Source: Limnoperna fortunei (lineage: Eukaryota; Mollusca; Bivalvia; Mytilida; Modiolidae). From it: a stretch of 64,000 nucleotides of DNA. The translations under genes and the position numbers were made by a program. The stretch covers positions 18,415,563-18,479,562 of the forward strand of contig OX104113.1 of NCBI GenBank assembly GCA_944474755.1. The letters run 5' to 3'. Each line of letters begins with the position of its first letter. Position 1 is the first letter of the stretch. The notes beneath the pieces were generated by a model. It saw only the letters and a program-made list of their open reading frames with translations, was not told the DNA's origin and did no database searches. Of the stretch, positions 37,201-45,224 are shown one piece after another.

Positions 37201-40200
37201 TTTCTGTTTTTCTATCCTCAGAGCATCAGGACTAAGCCACAGACTTTATCTATGGGTCCCCTTGATAACTCCCAAATAATGTATTGTGCTGTGTACTAAA
37301 TTTACAATGTACAGTGTAAATGATCCACCAAAATGGCAAAAACTGATAGACAAAATTATCTGGAGCACAGTTGTCTACATTTTCTTCTTTTATATATTAA
37401 TCTTAAAGCTGTAAATATTTAACAATATACCTAGATAAGCCATCAAAACTATATACCTGATAACCACAGACAGTTCCTAATTCCCACTTTCTCTCATTGC
37501 ACACTCTTCTGGCGATACTCATTGCTGCAATCCTACGAGGCTGTGTTACTATGATATTACAATATTTCCCCATGCCTGCATAGTGGTCCAATATATACTG
37601 GGGAACCTGAGTTGTCTTCCCTGATCCTGTGGAGCCTTGGATCACTGTGACCTGATTACTCTCTATTGTGGCCAATACCTTAAACAAAAAATGTTATATA
37701 CTATTTCTCTTCTGGAATTCATATTTTTAATAAAATACTACACTGGATATATATAAAAGTCTTATCTAAATGGTTACATCACTAAAATTGAAACTTAAAA
37801 AAGTTACTTGTATCACAACTTAACAGACAAATGTCCCTTGAATTACATAAACAAACCTGTTCTTTAAACTGTGTTATTGGGAGCTTGGAATCATAAATAT
37901 GGTTAAAGTCATAGTGGCTGTAAACATCAGTAGCATTCTCTGGTACCAAGTCCTCTGGTACAGCAACAGACCCAGACACAATGGACTCCAAGTCAAGATG
38001 TTCCATCTTTCCACCAAGTCCAGCAACATCATTGTCATTCTATAAAACAATCCATGCATAATTACCATATAATGTGTCCCCGGATATCACTAGGAATAAA
38101 TTCACTATATACATAAGCAAGAGGTATCTGTAGGACACGTTCACCTTGCGCACGGCATATTTTTAAAGAAATACTCACAGTGCACATTCTGTATATGAAA
38201 AGATACATTCCGTGCAAAAGAGTTTAATTGCAACATCAAACAACGCCTATGCTCATTTACTTTTACAGTTTAATAACATTTTATGAAAATAAATTCTAAA
38301 CTTTTGGCTACAAATACATGTACAAAAATATGTGTTGGTTTGTGAGCCTTGCAACCAAACCAAACAAACAAGTTTTGTTATACCTTGGAAGCAAAATTAT
38401 TAATGGTGCTTTCTCCTTGTACCATGTTCACATAGTCTCTAAAAATTTTTTCTTGTAAATTACTTTAAATTGTTCAAATCCAGACAGCTAAAATTTCATC
38501 TTTTAAAGTTCAAGGATTACTGAGAACTTTATTTCTCTAATTTTGACATTCTATTTCAACCGCTTGACTGGTGTGGAAAACATAGTTCTCATCACTTGTG
38601 AATTTGTTGTTCTCAGCAATTGATTGGTTAAAAAAAAATAACGTCACAATCAGAACTCATGACGTCATAAACAAAACACCTTCCAATTACCGTGTATTAA
38701 AGTCATGATAGTAAACTTTGTGTTGGGACAATATGTACTTTGTTTCACAAATTTACTACTTTTTAAAATTAGAGAAACAGAATCTTACATTAGTACTCTT
38801 CTATTATTGGATTTCTCCAATCTCCATAGTTAAATTATGGAAATTTAAGTCCTCGCCAAGGCTCGGACTTAAAATTCCATAATTTTACTAACTCGATTGG
38901 AGAAATCTGATAATCCACTCGTACTAATGTAAGATCCTTTATTTTCATCTTTTAAAGTTCAAGGTTTACTGAGAACTTAAAAAGGTGAAAATGTAACTGG
39001 CATAATCAAGATTTGAGAAATTATCGTAACAATGTCAGAGATTATTTCTCTAATGACCATCTGAAAATATCTGTACAAGATATTCTTGTGACACCCCTTG
39101 AAGTTAACCATAATGTGATGTACTGAATTATGGATGGATGTTTTTTCAATGGACAGCTATGCTTCGTAAGGTCAGTCATTTTTAATAATCAAATTGTGTA
39201 GGCAGATCTGTTATTTTACTCTTAATCATTTGAACTTTCAAATTTCGTGTGTTTTATGGCACAATGTTTGATACATATAAACATTTAATTGTCTGTTTAT
39301 TTCAGACAAAACGTGCTGGCATTAAAATTCTTTATTTTAACACCCCAAATATTTGGAATTTTATATCAATATCATTTCTGGTTACTGTTATTTTGAGTTT
39401 CAGTACTTTGCAGTGGCCAGGGGAGATATTATGTTCACCACATTGGTGGTATCTGTTTGTAACTAAAATCATTTAATTTTGGGATAAATTTCTTGTTGAC
39501 ATAGGGTGATTAGAAATTAGAGAAAACCTGACATGCGTAGTGGGTGGACAAGGTTTTAGGAAGATTTTTAATGGCAAGATATTTTGTACAAATATGATAG
39601 TGTTTGTGTAAAAGATACTAGTTATAAACTATATTACTTGTATTTTTCATTAGACCACCAGAAAATGTTAATGCAGTATACTTATTATTGCATTCAAACA
39701 ACAATTTGACACCTTCCAACCAATTATTTGAAAAAAACTTGTCTACAGCTGTATATGTCAACTCTCCTTTTTCCTTTTCTCATCTTACTTTAAATTGAGG
39801 CATTGGTGATCAAATGTTTAAGGTAGTTTGTGTTCTATTGAACACATGGTCTGTAAAGACAGAGGTTGCAGGTTCGAATCTCACTGCGGGCAGGGTGTAC
39901 TGGACTGCAATCTTAATTGACAAGGATAGCCAGTTATTCTAACGAAGGTCAAGGGTTTACTCCAGGTACACGGCTTCCTGCCCCCCCCCCCCCCCCCCCC
40001 CTAAAAAAAAATGGAAGCCATAATATAGCTGACAAATTGCTAAAAGTGGCATCAAACAAACTTACTTTCAATGGGTCAAAATGAATATTAGTATACGATT
40101 CAAGTGATAATTCCTAATTCACATTTAATACTAACACAAAAATCACAACATTGCTTTACTTTTTTAACCATTTATATTTTCCTCAATGTCCTGATCAGGT

Positions 40201-43200
40201 ATGCTGACCTAGATACATGTGACAGGTAATAATTATCAGGAGTGAAATTTCTGTCCGAAATTGGTATTCAACAACAAAAATACAAAGAATTTTTAAGCAA
40301 TTAAAAAGTTAAATGGTAAATGTATGTGAAATGCATTAAAATAGTTTTTAAAACACATGTAGCAAATCCCGCCAAAGATATCACATGTATGCCTACCTGT
40401 GATTGGCTGTTAATTAACTGCTGTGCCTCCTGGATTTGGTAGGGCTCTGCATAAGCTGTAGTATTGTAATTTGGTCTGAAATAAAATAGCACTTTCAATC
40501 CTTCAGAACACAAATTCCTTGTTTTGTCTGGTTTAATTCAAGAGATTAAAAAAAGAGTAAAATCTCATTAAACATTAAGATATTCAGCTTGTGTTTAAAT
40601 TTAGACAGACAGAAGGATATAATATAGTAATATAACTCTGGTTGTGCTGTTAAAGTGTAATGTCCATGTTGCAAGGGGATGAATGGGAAAATAGAGAATA
40701 AAGGACAATCCAGCAATCATGAACTTATTTAAAATTTAAAATTATACTTTTAGACATTGTTAGAGGCAGAATTAAGCTTTAATCCATTTTGTGTTTGAAT
40801 GATAATGAGCCTCATATGGTCATGAAATTATGTGTTAGAAATGTGATTTTATGTTATTCTTTCAAGTTTAACAATTTAATTTGTTTTTTCATGTTTTTTA
40901 TGTAGTGTGAACTGATTTTAAGGAATGATATGGTTCCATGTCATATCATAAAAAGTGTCATGGAGCAACCACAATCATCAAAATACTACAATGAATTGTT
41001 TTGTACAGTTTTTTTGTTAGCTACATGTATGTCTTTCTATGTACATGTATGTATAAATATTTCTATGCAATTTTTAAAAATCATAGCAAAATTGAAGTTT
41101 TTTCCATTGTATATATAATCGACAATGTGTCACTGATGATAATGAAAAGACACAACCAAGAGAAGCGCAAACCAATACACATATTTAAAATACCTAATCA
41201 AATTACTGTATCAATATTCATAGCTGATTTCGAGCCTATGAAAGAGTACATAATTTAAACATTTATACAAAAGTACATTAAATATTTCATTTGCTCCCCT
41301 TTTTTGCTATGGTCGCTACGTTTTAAGCAGGGACCATTGCAAAAAAGAAGGGGGAAAAGGGGGGGGGGGGGGGGGAGCAAGTGAAAGATTTAATTTTAAT
41401 TAGATTGCTGCCAAATTAGATTGGTGGTGGTAGTGGTCTAGTATAAATGTTCTGCCCTAGAGTAGGTATCACCATTTACATGTAATGGACATTGAAAAAC
41501 TTAAATAAAACACATTACTACTTATATATGGCTTGGACAGTATGAAAACCCTCTGCCTTCCAATATTTTTTTAGACTTTGATGGGAGGGTGCGATGTCAG
41601 AGAGCTCTCCATAGACAAAACAGTGGATTTTGTAACACTGGGACAAGTCTGCACATTCTCCCAAAGCTACACAAATTTGTTTGTGAGTTGTTCAACAATA
41701 TAAAAATCCCTTTTCTAGAAATTTTTCTCCATGAAAATAATGATCTTAATGTCCAACGCTCCCATAAAAATCTGAAACTAGAAAAACTGAGTACTGCTCA
41801 CTATAAGATACCCTCCTGCTTCCCTATAATTTTCAAAACGTCCCAAATATTTATTGATCAAAATGACATACGCATGTATTTTGTTAATTCTGGATTAGAA
41901 AAAGATGTTTAAACACGATTTAAAAATTTTTAATTGTTTTTCCTTAAAAAAAGAAATCCCAGATATTCCAACATATGATAAAGTGCATAAACGGAAGGAT
42001 GGAACAACAGACAGCCATCCCCATCATGATCACTATAAAAACACTGGACAGCAGAGGATTCTCAGACTAGCAGACTTTAATATACACTTATAGAGGACAC
42101 GATTCATTACTGAAACCAAGCATTTAACCCTGCAATATTGTCTTTTCTTTTAATTGTGTTTGCATGATAAAAATTTAATTATAAGCAATAGTTGACAAAA
42201 CAGTGGTAATAAAAAACAATTAACCTAACAACAAAACAAAAACTTAAGGTGCCACAAAAGTTCTATTGAAACACCTGACCACAATTTCAACAGCTATTGA
42301 AAAAGATCTTACACAATACAAACATGTACTCATATATTTATTTTCAGACATTTTGGTAGACTTGCATTGCCACAAGTCCCTTTGAAATTGTTTTTGCTAT
42401 TAGAGAGATACCTCTCAACATTTCTTATACTATCCACTTGTGTACACAAGCTGAAAGTATAGAAAATGTTGATAATGAAGGTGTAATTGTATCTCTCTAA
42501 TAGCAAATAATATAAAGGGACATGTGGCAAGTCTAACGTTTTGGACAAGCAAAAAATACAGAGTTGTGCAATAAAAATCTGGATAAAACATTTATGATGA
42601 TTTTCTAATTCTTAAGTTACTAAAGGTCACATGATAATCACATGACGTAAGTAATCACTGTCCAGGTTATTGTCTGCTAAACATACTCATTTCTTACACC
42701 TTCAGAAGTAAATATGGGAAGAAAAGACAAGGAACTAACTAACGACATTAAAATCTCCATTAATTGTTGAATTAAGGGAAAACAATGGGATTTATAGCAG
42801 ACACACTGGGAATACCAAAATCAACTATTGATGACTTGAAAAGACGCACTGAAAAACTGTGAATGGTGGAAAACATTAAACAAAGTGAAAGGAAGCATCA
42901 AGTCATCGAACGCAAATTATAGCAAGTTAGAATGGTTGGTAAAAGTTATTCGAAGAGACAGATTAATTGATGAAATTCAATGAAAATAGGGATGTGTCTT
43001 ATCAAAATGCACAGTTGCATGATTAAAAAAAAAACAAATTTCAAGACAAAAACTGGGTGATCGATTCAAGAAGTTAATCACAAGAACATCTTGCTTAGTG
43101 TAGACAAAGAGACATTTTTGGAAGAAAGTATTTTCTCAGATAAATGAAAAATAATGATTGGTCATGATACGAGGGTCCATGTATGGAGGAAAACAGAAAA

Positions 43201-44781
43201 GTGGAGACCTGATTTAATGACTGTTGATGCACCACATCCATGTTTTGAAGTCATGATTTGGAGATGCATTAACTGGTGTTGATACAAGAGATTCTGTACA
43301 TGGTACCGTTAATGCAGGTAAATATTGAGAGATTTTGGGTGATAACTTGTGGCCAGTTCTTGATTTTCCTGACTGCAATGACATATTCCAAGATGACAAT
43401 GCTCCAGTCCACTGCGCACATTTGAAAAATGAGTTTATTTATTGGAATGGAATCAAGAATATGAGTTGGCCTGAACAGTCCAGATATCAATATTTTCAAT
43501 TTCAATGTCCCTCACGAATGTTCATAAAAAACGTTGTTTGCTATTACTTTGTTGAATAGATCATCTTATAATAAAGAAATTTTAGGAAGCAGAATGTTTT
43601 CCTACGTATATTTCCTTTCTTGCACGGTGCATATATCATACATGTAGGAACCCATACAAAACAACAACTAATATCGCCACGGTTTTGAAAAAAATTTAAA
43701 AGACCTTTATTCTGGACTTTAAGGAAAAGCACATACACATCCCAGCTTAAGCAAACACAATATTTTTTATATGATGACCGGTAAAATGTCCGACATGACT
43801 CAGGAAAATTTCCAGGGCCTTGAATTGAAAATATATGATTGTTTATTGAAAGAAAATCACCGACTCTGATGTTCACAGAATAAAATCTAAGGATGACTTG
43901 TTCACTGAAATTTAGCAGATATGGATGGACATAACTCCAGACGATGTAATTTCTACCCATCTATTCCAAATGCATATATTGCTCTAACCAAATGAATCCT
44001 AAATAATAAAATACAGTGCGTTTCAACGAAATTAACGTCAGTTAAAGTGACACACTTTCATCGCCGAAATTCAAGTGTCGTAGTATAATAACTTTTTTCT
44101 AGATGGCGTTTTAAAAATAATAAGCATAACTTGCTTTTGGTTAATTGGATTTTAACTGCATACATGCCAATGCTCCAGATTTTGCCTGGAAGATCCGATT
44201 TTTAAACTGTGTCCGACTACCAGGAAGGTCGTTGGAATTTCTGGGATTTCTTCTTTTTTGAGGAAAAACATATAAAAGGTCTAAATTATTTTTGTAATTG
44301 TGTTAAAACAGATTTTTCTAATCCAGAATTAACAAAATACTCTGGAGACCCCCTCAAATACCCTAGAAATACTCCAAAATCGTTTTCGCCCCCTGAGCCC
44401 ACACCATGGTTTTGTCTAGGACACACTATAGGCGGTCTCAGTAATCCTTGGCCTTCGTGAAATTATCAACAGAAACTACCAAAAAATATATATGTTGGCA
44501 AGTATGTAACTATAGTATTGTATAGTCAATCATATGTAATTTTAAAGTTATATGTTGTTTTCTACAAAAATTATTATTTCAAATTTGACATTATCTTACT
44601 GATGATACGATGGAACGTAAACATCCTCGTTAACCACACGTGCAGATTGTGTTTCGGGATTGAAAAATCGACCACCAGTTGCAGATCTTGGCACTGTTTT
44701 TGTATTTTTTACGGATTTTGCTCCAATTGTGAACCATTCATCTATTTCATCTATAGTAATTTCTCCTCTTAGTCTACTCAT
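10123..44781 (-). CDS. TDRD9: TDRD9, DEAH-box RNA helicase of the piRNA pathway (18 exons, 3' part outside window)
   Basis: Join of 18 minus-strand exons, listed separately, giving 2115 nt and 705 codons with consistent phase at all 17 junctions and GT/AG at every intron. Visible motifs by residue: N-terminal helix with WFTIG (16-20), Walker A GSTGSGKT (163-170), TQPRRI (193-198), DEVH (262-265, split between exons 5 and 6), SAT (295-297), VLVFLPG (391-397), STNIAESS (448-455), QRKGRAGR (496-503). The N-terminus resembles vertebrate TDRD9 (an acidic helix then WFTIG), and the order of blocks after motif VI also follows TDRD9 rather than DHX spliceosomal helicases. In animals TDRD9 is an ATP-dependent RNA helicase acting with PIWI proteins in germ-cell granules to silence transposons. 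Family members are about 1400 residues, so roughly half lies to the left, including the Tudor domain. Introns are stuffed with mobile elements. Identification is confident; exact splice sites are read by eye. Confidence 0.9.
10222..10656. other. TDRD9 intron 17, unassigned AT-rich DNA
   Basis: AT-rich, with a short TTTGACTTTTGACTTTGACTTTT run near 10365-10388. Nothing else recognised. Confidence 0.6.
10657..12010 (+). pseudogene. Decayed pogo-like (DDE_1) transposase
   Basis: 10657-10983 reads GHWASRKFTSDLGHKIGE and TTLRSMQDSYIKQI, an N-terminal helix-turn-helix-like block. From 11300 fragments read GDLDEKVQEWIRRVRVNG, KRKGTKGMKNLPNDLDE, LIINWDQTGCQLVPGGDW and HLDREHWSTEE in several frames, with stops between. 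INWDQTG with the catalytic Asp and GGxWTM are hallmarks of a pogo-type transposase family common in invertebrates. At least four stops or frameshifts; not functional. Confidence 0.7.
12011..12656. other. Unassigned DNA between transposase relic and R1
   Basis: Probably the 3' part of the pogo-like relic (CATTTCCACAGAGGTATTAA) then AT-rich sequence. No frame or repeat identified. Confidence 0.4.
12657..15850 (+). repeat. Dispersed repeat R1, copy 1 (interrupted by R2)
   Basis: Starts with a small hairpin GGCTCCCAGTAGCC (12661-12674) and CTCACCTGG, holds ~165 bp internal units with AAGGGCAATAACTC and CATCTGACAATTTCAGACC, and ends with a second hairpin AGCTCACATGG...CCAGGTAAGCT (15817-15847). 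An R2 element occupies about 12940-14720. Confidence 0.75.
12940..14720 (+). repeat. Dispersed repeat R2 with ~166-bp tandem units in a 4-unit higher-order array
   Basis: About ten units containing CAAACAGGAAGTAGTTGTCC and GGTTTCTGAGAAAAGCTT. Variants recur every fourth unit (e.g. GAGTGCAATTTTC at ~13090 and ~13750; GCTTTACGGAAATTTTC at ~13245 and ~13910). Ends with a hairpin AATGCCCCC...GGGGGCAT and is inserted in the A-run of R1. Confidence 0.8.
15940..16410. repeat. Foldback element F, copy 1
   Basis: CATGACTGGTGTGGAAAA leader then a hairpin-like half (16225-16410) with arms ATCTTACATTAGTAC...GTACAAATGACAGATCC and centre CTTGCCAAGGCTCTGAC. A better preserved copy is at 38545-38945. Confidence 0.6.
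16725..16788 (-). CDS. TDRD9: TDRD9 exon 17
   Basis: 64 nt, acceptor TTTACAG, donor CAG|GTAAGG. With the A completing the Lys codon from exon 16 it reads HKLEWSHGSLSDQLTILNAY Q, the DEAH-family segment around the Ser-Asp at which the HA2 helices continue. Confidence 0.85.
16789..17964. other. TDRD9 intron 16, unassigned AT-rich DNA
   Basis: No exon, repeat copy or structured element found by eye. Confidence 0.55.
17965..18103 (-). mobile_element. Truncated pogo-type inverted-repeat element (copy of 19150-19897)
   Basis: Its reverse complement begins TACAGTCGAACATCACGAGC and runs through GATTTCTTGAAAACACC and AATCAATGTTAAAATGC, the first ~140 bp of the element at 19150. The other end is missing. 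Confidence 0.7.
18113..18373 (+). repeat. R2 element, single-unit copy
   Basis: GATGCCCCTGC, one unit with CAAACAGGAAGTAGTTGT, GACGGATGGGCATGAG, then TTAATGCCCCCTGAC...GGGGGCAT. Confidence 0.75.
19045..19108 (-). CDS. TDRD9: TDRD9 exon 16
   Basis: 64 nt, acceptor GTTATAG, donor AA|GTAAGT. Encodes AALSLKSLFSKPFTEHLNSF with split codons on both sides (Gly before, Lys after); vertebrate TDRD9 reads AAALSLKNFFAMPF here. Confidence 0.88.
19150..19897 (+). mobile_element. Non-autonomous pogo-type DNA transposon
   Basis: 748 bp with imperfect terminal inverted repeats, CAGTCGAACTTCAGTAGCTC at the left and GAGCCATCGAAGTTCGACTG at the right, flanked by TA on both sides (19148-19149, 19898-19899). 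CTCGAAC recurs inside both ends. No transposase frame. TA duplication and CAG ends fit pogo/Tigger elements. Confidence 0.8.
20564..20726 (-). CDS. TDRD9: TDRD9 exon 15
   Basis: 163 nt, acceptor AATTTAG, donor ATAG|GTAAAT. Encodes VGALFTPNVGTKNPHDGNLT, then FIGRVLAELPVDIRIGKLL and LGHVFGLLEECLII, the helicase-associated (HA2) region. Confidence 0.92.
21191..21322 (-). CDS. TDRD9: TDRD9 exon 14 (start of winged-helix/HA2 part)
   Basis: 132 nt, 44 codons, acceptor TTTTCAG, donor GAA|GTATGT. Encodes RCPLEQLILQVKLLDLGQPK then LALTPPNLNDIEKTILLLKE, closely parallel to the vertebrate TDRD9 block RCPLGSTILKVKLLDMGEP. Confidence 0.93.
21764..22660. mobile_element. TA-flanked inverted-repeat element
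   Basis: Left end CCGTATATCGGGTTATTTTG, right end CAAAATAACCCGATATATGG, each flanked by TA. About 897 bp, no transposase. A second copy of TTATTTTGGC follows each end. Superfamily not assigned. Confidence 0.75.
22695..24191 (+). repeat. Dispersed repeat R1, copy 2 (most complete)
   Basis: 5' hairpin GGCTCCCAGGAGCC (22700-22713), several ~165-bp units with AAGGGCAATAACTCATATAA, and 3' hairpin AGCTCACCTGGAC-CTTC-GGTCCAGGTGAGCT (24160-24190). CTCACCTGG is present near both ends. Confidence 0.8.
24387..24484 (-). CDS. TDRD9: TDRD9 exon 13 (helicase motif VI)
   Basis: 98 nt, acceptor TGATAG, donor CAG|GTTTGT. Encodes RAGRVSDGRVYRMITRFFWE and NYIPDYGIPEMQ, matching GRAGRVSRGYCYRLVHKDFW and IPDHVVPEML of vertebrate TDRD9. 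Confidence 0.93.
25085..25809 (-). repeat. Minisatellite made of the exon 12 / intron 12 junction, about 44-45 bp x 16
   Basis: Sixteen copies of a 30-50 bp (mostly 44-45 bp) unit, each containing AAAGGAAAGGTCTGTTAA on the minus strand, which is the exon 12 end plus its donor GTCTGT. The two copies farthest from the exon (25091-25150) keep 15 exonic bases, GTACACAAAGGAAAG, so the array seems to have grown from the splice junction. The rest of each unit is intronic (GTTTATTGTTCAATGTCGTC). Confidence 0.92.
25810..25914 (-). CDS. TDRD9: TDRD9 exon 12
   Basis: 105 nt, acceptor TTTTCAG, donor AAAG|GTCTGT. Encodes VIDFCLTKSLVSDPNTNY through WASRANCTQRK, the start of motif VI. The donor GTCTGT is weak by the usual GTRAGT standard, and this very junction has been amplified into the minisatellite immediately downstream (25085-25809). 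The exon end is fixed by phase and by QRK+GRAGR across the junction. Confidence 0.9.
26227..26284 (-). CDS. TDRD9: TDRD9 exon 11 (helicase motif V)
   Basis: 58 nt, acceptor TTTTAG, donor TATG|GTAAGT. Encodes IILSTNIAESSITVPDIKY plus the first base of Val, the invariant motif V of DEAH helicases. Confidence 0.94.
26775..26859 (-). CDS. TDRD9: TDRD9 exon 10
   Basis: 85 nt, acceptor TTTTCAG, donor AAG|GTACAC. Encodes LVIYPLHSTITLEEQARVF and MPGEGERK; PLHSxxxLEEQxxVF is the usual block before motif V. Confidence 0.92.
27550..28050. repeat. Three ~160-bp tandem units with AAGGTCA motifs
   Basis: Units share GCGACACATTGYCTTGATAT, ATCTACCCACATTCCAAATA and CAAAAGCCTACC, separated by AAGGTCAAAGTTCAAGGTCA. 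Followed by a GGACGGATGGACGAATGG tail. A dispersed repeat family, unclassified. Confidence 0.7.
28262..28319 (-). CDS. TDRD9: TDRD9 exon 9
   Basis: 58 nt, acceptor CTACAG, donor AA|GTAAGA. Encodes YGEIESLQKLLKEIEGQH, following VFLPG exactly as GLGEINYMHELL does in vertebrate TDRD9. Phases 2+18x3+2 agree with both neighbours. Confidence 0.88.
28320..29308. other. TDRD9 intron 8, right of exon 9, unassigned
   Basis: AT-rich intronic sequence; no repeat copy recognised before the inverted-repeat element at 29309. Confidence 0.55.
30985..32310. repeat. Tandem ~180-bp repeat inside the DIRS-like element
   Basis: About seven units with GAGTCATGTTCCTCCTCT, CAGGGTTCAGTACC, TTGGTAAACTTCAAATAGAA and GGAGAAAATTGTCCACTT. 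Short frames occur in several units on both strands but none is conserved across all. Confidence 0.85.
34167..34265. repeat. DIRS internal complementary region
   Basis: Complement of left end fused to complement of right end at 34208-34209, as described for the whole element. Confidence 0.82.
35385..35440 (-). CDS. TDRD9: TDRD9 exon 8 (helicase motif IV)
   Basis: 56 nt, acceptor TTTAACAG, donor CCTG|GTAAAT. Encodes IGLKGFAPYRGTVLVFLP with split Gly at both ends. VLVFLPG is motif IV of DEAH helicases. The next intron is about 7 kb because of the nested mobile elements at 29.3-35.2 kb. Confidence 0.9.
35731..35834 (-). CDS. TDRD9: TDRD9 exon 7
   Basis: 104 nt, acceptor TTTTTAG, donor AAGG|GTTAGT. 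Encodes IPALDPAKPEISRAAYILAV through DKLDAKKQ, the segment between the two RecA-like domains where vertebrate TDRD9 has DIYEVAVSLIQMFDDLD. Confidence 0.87.
36107..36346 (-). CDS. TDRD9: TDRD9 exon 6 (DEVH second half, SAT motif)
   Basis: 240 nt, 80 codons, acceptor TTTTTAG, donor GAG|GTTAGA. Begins VHERDQETDF, completing DEVH, then LLVVRKLLRSNSRHIKVV, MSATFDSD (motif III) and FAVPIRDR. LLVVRKLLR is near-identical to vertebrate TDRD9 and separates it from other DEAH proteins. Confidence 0.95.
36862..36990 (-). repeat. Tandem triplication of the exon 5 / intron 5 junction
   Basis: The last roughly 25 bases of exon 5, its GT donor and the first intron bases occur three times. Genuine donor at 36962/36961; extra copies have GT at 36912/36911 and 36870/36869. 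Spacings are 50 and 42 bases. The copies read CTGGATGAG|GTAAAC, CTGGACAAG|GTAAAC and CTGATCGAG|GTAAAT on the minus strand. Use of either extra donor would shift frame (50 and 92 nt). Confidence 0.9.
36963..37085 (-). CDS. TDRD9: TDRD9 exon 5 (first half of DEVH box)
   Basis: 123 nt, 41 codons, acceptor TTTCTAG, donor GAG|GTAAAC. Encodes VGMDKTANEDTRLLYVTTGV (motif Ib region) through FTHVILDE. The DE of the DEVH box ends this exon. Its last bases and donor are tandemly repeated twice more just downstream in the intron (see repeat 36862-36990). Confidence 0.93.
37457..37678 (-). CDS. TDRD9: TDRD9 exon 4 (helicase motifs I and Ia)
   Basis: 222 nt, 74 codons, acceptor TTTAAG, donor CAG|GTATAT. 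Contains the nucleotide-binding GSTGSGKT loop, QVPQYILDHY, and the TQPRRIAA block that contacts RNA in DEAH helicases. Ends CGYQ, continued by VGMDK in exon 5. Confidence 0.95.
37857..38039 (-). CDS. TDRD9: TDRD9 exon 3
   Basis: 183 nt, 61 full codons, acceptor TTTATAG, donor CAG|GTTTGT. Ends HIYDSKLPITQFKEQ, which corresponds to the YKYPDLPISRYKEEV block that precedes Walker A in vertebrate TDRD9. An in-frame internal Met at residue 12 of the exon is not needed as a start, because phase continues from exon 2. Confidence 0.88.
38545..38945. repeat. Foldback element F, copy 2
   Basis: Leader GCTTGACTGGTGTGGAAAA, then arms ATCTTACATTAGTACTC and GTACTAATGTAAGAT around TCGCCAAGGCTCGGAC (38790-38935). 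Can form a ~70-bp stem. Confidence 0.7.
38946..39814. other. TDRD9 intron 2, unassigned
   Basis: AT-rich; short frames only, none with recognisable content. Confidence 0.5.
39815..40060 (+). repeat. tRNA-derived SINE with C21 tract
   Basis: ACACATGGTCTGTAAAGACA, B-box GGTTCGAATCTC, AATCTTAATTGACAA, then CGGCTTCCTG followed by 21 C (39981-40001), AAAATGGAAGCCATAATATA. Confidence 0.8.
40397..40475 (-). CDS. TDRD9: TDRD9 exon 2
   Basis: 79 nt, acceptor TTTCAG, donor CAG|GTAGGC. Encodes the end of a split Gln and 26 residues starting PNYNTTAYAEP and ending INSQSQ. No catalytic motif; it belongs to the poorly conserved linker before the helicase core and is supported mainly by phase (1+26x3) and clean splice sites. 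Confidence 0.78.
41284..41380. repeat. Inverted repeat with G17 tract
   Basis: TTTGCTCCCCTTTTTTGC TATGGTC pairs with GACCATTGCAAAAAAGAAGG; the right arm continues into G17 (41359-41375) and GAGCAAGTGAAA. Confidence 0.7.
41400..42344. other. TDRD9 intron 1, unassigned
   Basis: Contains a 107-codon frame at 41589-41912 with no recognisable motif; treated as non-coding. No repeat copy found. Confidence 0.45.
42345..42545. repeat. Long foldback (near-perfect 200-bp palindrome)
   Basis: Outer arms GCTATTAGAGAGATAC and GTATCTCTCTAATAGC; inner arms AACATTTCTTATACTATCC and the complement AGTATAGAAAATGTT; centre CTTGTGTACACAAG. Adjacent to the Tc1 relic. Confidence 0.75.
42710..43515 (+). pseudogene. 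Decayed Tc1-like transposase
   Basis: MGRKDKELTNDIKISI at 42715, IADTLGIPKSTIDDLKRR, then GTVNAGKY-like, FQDDNAPVHCAHLKNEF (43390) and MSWPEQSRYQ, in shifting frames with many stops. DDNAPVH followed by WPAQSPDxN is the Tc1/mariner catalytic region. Non-functional. Confidence 0.78.
43516..44599. other. TDRD9 intron 1 near exon 1, unassigned
   Basis: A 138-codon minus-strand frame (43544-43960) has no family resemblance. Otherwise AT-rich, no structure seen. Confidence 0.45.
44600..44781 (-). CDS. TDRD9: TDRD9 exon 1 (start codon, residues 1-60)
   Basis: The ATG at 44781 has A at -3 on the minus strand. The exon encodes 60 residues plus two bases, beginning MSRLRG and containing DEIDEWFTIG, the N-terminal signature of TDRD9. 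The donor is CA|GTAAGA; the split codon CA+A (Gln) is completed by exon 2. Any 5' untranslated exon is not identifiable; no TATA box is obvious just upstream. Confidence 0.88.
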
Positions 44782-45224
44782 TGTAGCCTAATACGAAGAG
44801 AAATGGAAAAATTCACAGTTTCATCGGTTCGTTCTCTTCTTTCACTTTCGTCAACCCCGCAAAAATGTGCTGTAGCTAATTACCACTAAACGCAACGTTA
44901 GCCACAAATGCAACGTCAAGGAAATCAACTGAATATATTACGCATTTCTGCTTGTTGGCCAAGCAATCAGTCAAACAATAAATCAATCAATCAAAATGAG
45001 CTCTTGATTTATATTTTAATGTAATTAATTTTATTGCTGTACAATGGAAGTAAGAAACTATTTTTTTTATTCCTAGAAAATATTCTTTGTAGCGTTTGTG
45101 TTTTTTTATCGAGGCATTTGGTTGTTAAAACGGCACCATACAAAGGCGTAGATATGTATTACATATGTTGTATATTTTAATGGCATAAGCCATATACTAT
45201 ATTTTGTAACACATTTGCTTCCCC
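44782..45224. other. 5' flank of TDRD9
   Basis: Presumed promoter and 5' UTR region. No TATA box or clear core element; only a CAATCAATCAA-type run at about 44970-44993. Confidence 0.4.

Noticed and set aside
39860..39900. tRNA gene at the GGTTCGAATCTC box
   Set aside because: Only a B box and a vague D arm; no acceptor stem or cloverleaf. It is the head of a SINE present four times.
41589..42093. 107- and 62-codon frames as an exon or gene
   Set aside because: No recognisable motif, no splice phase with TDRD9, base composition like surrounding intron.
43544..43960. 138-codon minus-strand frame
   Set aside because: No family resemblance; overlaps intron 1 and the flank of the Tc1 relic. 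Length alone is weak evidence in this AT-rich context.
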